From Saccoglossus kowalevskii (lineage: Eukaryota; Hemichordata; Enteropneusta; Harrimaniidae): DNA of 24,931 bases. The stretch lies in the NCBI RefSeq assembly GCF_000003605.2, contig NW_003136662.1, positions 1 through 24,931 on the forward strand, given 5' to 3'. Below the pieces are notes generated by a model that was not told the DNA's origin, made no database searches, and saw nothing but the letters and a program-made list of their open reading frames with translations. The position numbers were made by a program, and so were the translations under genes. Shown one piece after another: positions 21,755-24,931 of the stretch (positions within the stretch are counted from its first letter, which is position 1; the number at the start of each line of letters is the position of its first letter).

Positions 21755-22315
21755 GTATAGTGCTTTCACCCAATACCTATATAGTGCTTTCACCCAATAC
21801 CTATATAGTGCTTTCACCCAATACCTGTATAGTGCTTGCACCCAATACCTGTATAGTGCTTTCACCCAATACCTGTATAGTGCTTGCACCCAATACCTGT
21901 ATAGTGCTTTCACCCAATACCTGTATAGTGCTTTCACCCAATACCTATATAGTGCTTTCACCCAATACCTATATAGTGCTTTCACCCAATACCTGTATAG
22001 TGCTTTCACCCAATACCTATATAGTGCTTTCACCCAATACCTATATAGTGCTTTCACCCAATACCTGTATAGTGCTTGCACCCAATACCTGTATAGTGCT
22101 TTCACCCAATACCTATATAGTGCTTTCATCCAATACCTGTATAGTGCTTGCACCCAATACCTGTATAGTGCTTTCACCCAATACCTATATAGTGCTTTCA
22201 TCCAATGCCTGTATAGTGCTTTCACCCAATACCTGTATAGTGCTTTCACCCAATACCTATATAGTGCTTTCATCCAATGCCTATATAGTGCTTTCATCCA
22301 ATGCCTGTATAGTGC

Positions 22316-22470
22316 TTTGACCCAATACCTGTATAGTGCTTTGCACCCAGTACCTGTATAGTGCTTTCACCCAATACCTGTATAGTGCTTTCACCCAATA
22401 CCTGTATAGTGCTTTCACCCATACTGTATAGTGCTTTCACCCAATACCTATATAGTGCTTTCACCAATAC
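22316..22470. other. Indel cluster at a block junction
   Basis: A TTTGACCC unit, an insertion next to a CAGTACC change (TTTGCACCCAGTACC, about 22,341), a unit lacking bases (TTTCACCCATACTGTATAG, about 22,415) and a 23-base unit (22,463) fall within 155 bases. The cluster precedes the block shared with the left part of the window. Confidence 0.82.
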
Positions 22471-22627
22471 CTATATAGTGCTTTCACCCAATACCTGTAT
22501 AGTGCTTGCACCCAATACCTGTATGGTGCTTTCACCCAATACCTGTATAGTGCTTTCACCCAATACCTGTATAGTGCTTTCACCCAATACCTGTATAGTG
22601 CTTTCACCCAATACCTATATAGTGCTT

Positions 22628-23083
22628 TCACCCAATACCTATATAGTGCTTTCACCCAATACCTATATAGTGCTTTCATCCAATGCCTGTATAGTGCTTT
22701 CACCCAATACCTGTATAGTGCTTTCACCCAATACCTATATAGTGCTTTCACCCAATACATGTATAGAGCTTTCACCCAATACCTGTATAGTGCTTTCACC
22801 CAATACCTGTATAGTGCTTTCACCCAATACCTATATAGTGCTTTCACCCAATACCTATATAGTGCTTTCACCCAATACCTATATAGTGCTTTCATCCAAT
22901 GCCTGTATAGTGCTTTCACCCAATACCTGTATAGTGCTTTCACCCAATACCTATATAGTGCTTTCACCCAATACATGTATAGTGCTTTCATCCAATGCCT
23001 GTATAGTGCTTGCAACCAATACCTGTATAGTGCTTTCACCCAATACCTGTATAGTGCTTTCACCCAATACCTGTATAGTGCTT
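22628..23083. repeat. Block with private TATAGAGC mutation, right copy
   Basis: This matches 770-1,225 unit by unit, with TATAGAGC at 22,767 and the CTTGCAACC unit at 23,012, both 21,858 bases from their left counterparts. It diverges just after the CTTGCAACC unit, where three rather than five G-forms precede the next A-form. Gain or loss of two units explains this. Confidence 0.88.
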
Positions 23084-23198
23084 TCACCCAATACCTATAT
23101 AGTGCTTTCACCCAATACCTGTATAGTGCTTTCACCCAATACCTATATAGTGCTTTCACCCAATACATGTATAGTGCTTTCACCCAATACCTGTATAG

Positions 23199-23606
23199 TG
23201 CTTGCACCCAATACATGTATAGTGCTTTCACCCAATACCTGTATAGTGCTTTCACCCAATACCTGTATAGTGCTTTCACCCAATACCTGTATAGTGCTTT
23301 CACCCAATACCTATATAGTGCTTTCACCCAATACATGTATAGTGCTTTCACCCAATACCTGTATAGTGCTTTCACCCAATACCTGTATAGTGCTTTCACC
23401 CAATACCTGTATAGTGCTTTCACCCAATACCTGTATAGTGCTTTCACCCAATACCTGTATAGTGCTTTCACCCAATACCTATATAGTGCTTTCACCCAAT
23501 ACCTGTATAGTGCTTTCACCCAATACCTATATAGTGCTTTCACCCAATACATGTATAGTGCTTTCACCCAATACCTGTATAGTGCTTGCACCCAATACAT
23601 GTATAG
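23199..23606. repeat. 408-bp ATG-form module, copy 3
   Basis: This has the same 17-unit order as copies 1 and 2, from one CTTGCACCC/ATG double-marked unit to the next. TCATCC-AATGCC, G and A units follow as after copy 2, so it is closer to copy 2 at its right edge. Confidence 0.88.
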
Positions 23607-24234
23607 TGCTTTCATCCAATGCCTGTATAGTGCTTTCACCCAATACCTGTATAGTGCTTTCACCCAATACCTATATAGTGCTTTCACCCAATACCTGTAT
23701 AGTGCTTTCATCCAATGCCTGTATAGTGCTTGCAACCAATACCTGTATAGTGCTTGCACCCAATACCTGTATAGTGCTTTCACCCAATACATGTATAGTG
23801 CTTTCACCCAATACCTGTATAGTGCTTTCACCCAATACCTATATAGTGCTTTCATCCAATGCCTGTATAGTGCTTTCACCCAATACCTGTATAGTGCTTT
23901 CACCCAATACCTATATAGTGCTTTCACCCAATACCTGTATAGTGCTTTCACCCAATACCTGTATAGTGCTTTCACCCAATACCTGTATAGTGCTTTCACC
24001 CAATACCTGTATAGTGCTTTCACCCAATACCTGTATAGTGCTTTCACCCAATACCTGTATAGTGCTTTCACCCAATACCTGTATAGTGCTTTCACCCAAT
24101 ACCTGTATAGTGCTTTCACCCAATACCTATATAGTGCTTTCACCCAATACCTGTATAGTGCTTTCACCCAATACCTATATAGTGCTTTCACCCAATACCT
24201 ATATAGTGCTTTCACCCAATACCTATATAGTGCT

Positions 24235-24931
24235 TTCACCCAATACCTATATAGTGCTTTCACCCAATACCTATATAGTGCTTTCACCCAATACCTATAT
24301 AGTGCTTTCACCCAATACCTATATAGTGCTTTCACCCAATACCTGTATAGTGCTTTCACCCAATACCTATATAGTGCTTTCACCCAATACCTATATAGTG
24401 CTTTCACCCAATACCTATATAGTGCTTTCACCCAATACCTATATAGTGCTTTCACCCAATACCTATATAGTGCTTTCACCCAATACCTATATAGTGCTTT
24501 CACCCAATACCTATATGGTGCTTTCACCCAATACCTGTATAGTGCTTTCACCCAATACCTGTATAGTGCTTTCATCCAATACCTGTATAGTGCTTTCACC
24601 CAATACCTGTATGGTGCTTTCACCCAATACCTGTATAGTGCTTTCACCCAATACCTGTATAGTGCTTGCACCCAATACCTGTATAGTGCTTTCACCCAAT
24701 ACCTGTATAGTGCTTTCACCCAATACCTATATAGTGCTTTCACCCAATACCTATATAGTGCTTGCAACCAATACCTGTATAGTGCTTTCACCCAATACCT
24801 GTATAGTGCTTTCACCCAATACCTGTATAGTGCTTTCACCCAATACCTGTATAGTGCTTTCACCCATACATATATAGTGCTTTCACCCAATACCTGTATA
24901 GTGCTTTCACCCAATACCTGTATAGTGCTTT
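24235..24931. repeat. End block, right copy
   Basis: This carries the same sequence of unit variants as 1-697: A-form run with a single G-form at 24,345, A-form TATGG at 24,517, TCATCC unit, G-form TATGG at 24,613, CTTGCACCC unit, CTTGCAACC unit near 24,760, and the rare ACATATATAG unit near 24,869. That last unit is one base short here (CACCCATACA). The offset to the left copy is 24,234 bases throughout, so the two are copies of one ancestral block, not chance similarity of units. Confidence 0.9.

Larger units (their letters stand above)
1..24931. repeat. 24-bp satellite / giant minisatellite array filling the window
   Basis: The sequence is a head-to-tail tandem repeat with no interruption by other DNA. 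The unit is TGCTTTCACCCA plus ATACCTGTATAG, 24 bases, so about 1,039 copies fit. The consensus has 8 T, 6 A, 7 C and 3 G (about 42% GC), no CpG, and clear strand asymmetry with more C than G on the + strand. Unit starts stay in one 24-base phase from 21 to 6,477; after that, one-base indels shift the phase many times. Most units differ from the consensus at none, one or two of a few recurrent sites (bases 6, 9, 15, 17, 19, 23). Both window ends lie inside the array. What is seen is a tandem repeat of one orientation; that it is eukaryotic satellite DNA is inferred from its size and higher-order structure. Function and chromosomal place (centromeric, subtelomeric or interstitial) cannot be read from it. 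Confidence 0.99.

Noticed and set aside
1-24931. CRISPR array
   Set aside because: CRISPR needs conserved repeats separated by unrelated spacers of similar length. Here units abut directly with no spacers, and the 24-base period is all repeat.
1-24931. Telomere repeat
   Set aside because: The minus strand has a GGGTGAAAG stretch in each unit, but the 24-base unit does not resemble short G-rich telomere units and lacks their strong G-strand bias. Some yeasts do have long telomere units near 25 bases, but those are shorter, more homogeneous arrays, and I do not recognise this unit among them.
1-24931. Inverted copies of the array or a hairpin-forming palindrome at large scale
   Set aside because: All units seen are in the same orientation on the + strand. 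I found no segment where the reverse complement of the unit appears.
1-24931. Nucleosome-phased repeat (seven units = 168 bases)
   Set aside because: The length is close to a nucleosome repeat, but the variant pattern shows no seven-unit period, so the coincidence is not supported by the sequence.

Overview
The whole 24,931-base window is one uninterrupted tandem repeat. The unit is 24 bases, and window length divided by 24 gives about 1,039 copies. Read on the + strand from its TGC, the unit is TGCTTTCACCCA followed by ATACCTGTATAG. The repeat runs off both ends, so the true array is longer than the window. I see no gene, RNA gene, transposon, unique spacer or non-repeat stretch anywhere. 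An array this long, with in-family variation and large internal duplications, fits satellite or giant minisatellite DNA of a eukaryotic nuclear genome, probably read through by long reads. The sequence gives no firm clue to the species, and I do not recognise the unit as a named family.

Long open frames cover much of the window on both strands, but they follow from arithmetic. The unit is a multiple of three, and four of its six frames happen to lack a stop. They translate to 8-residue periods (VLSPNTCI and YSAFTQYL on +, LYRYWVKA and IQVLGEST on -). They end wherever a common unit variant or a one-base indel creates a stop. I call no coding sequence.

The information in the window lies in the order of unit variants. 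The main ones are base 19 G or A ('G-form' CCTGTATAG, 'A-form' CCTATATAG), base 17 A (ACATGTATAG, 'ATG-form'), base 6 G (CTTGCACCC), base 9 T with or without base 15 G (TCATCC, AATGCC), bases 6 G plus 9 A (CTTGCAACC), base 23 G (TATGG), and a 23-base unit that has lost one C (TTTCACCAATACC). Read as a string of variants, the array is a mosaic of blocks of roughly 0.2 to 0.9 kb. These recur up to 24.2 kb apart, in direct orientation, with constant offsets and shared private mutations.

Layout: 1-782 is an A-form run plus an associated block that recurs at the right end. 780-6,478 keeps perfect 24-base phase. 6,478-12,412 is rich in one-base indels, with 14 of the 20 23-base units I counted lying in 7,398-11,806, and ends in a scrambled patch at 12,268-12,412. 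12,413-19,800 is a set of large modules, including a 743-base higher-order repeat. 19,800-22,470 is a mosaic that reuses earlier blocks. 22,470-24,931 repeats modules of the left part. Indel clusters tend to sit where one block type switches to another, which could be recombination scars or assembly seams.
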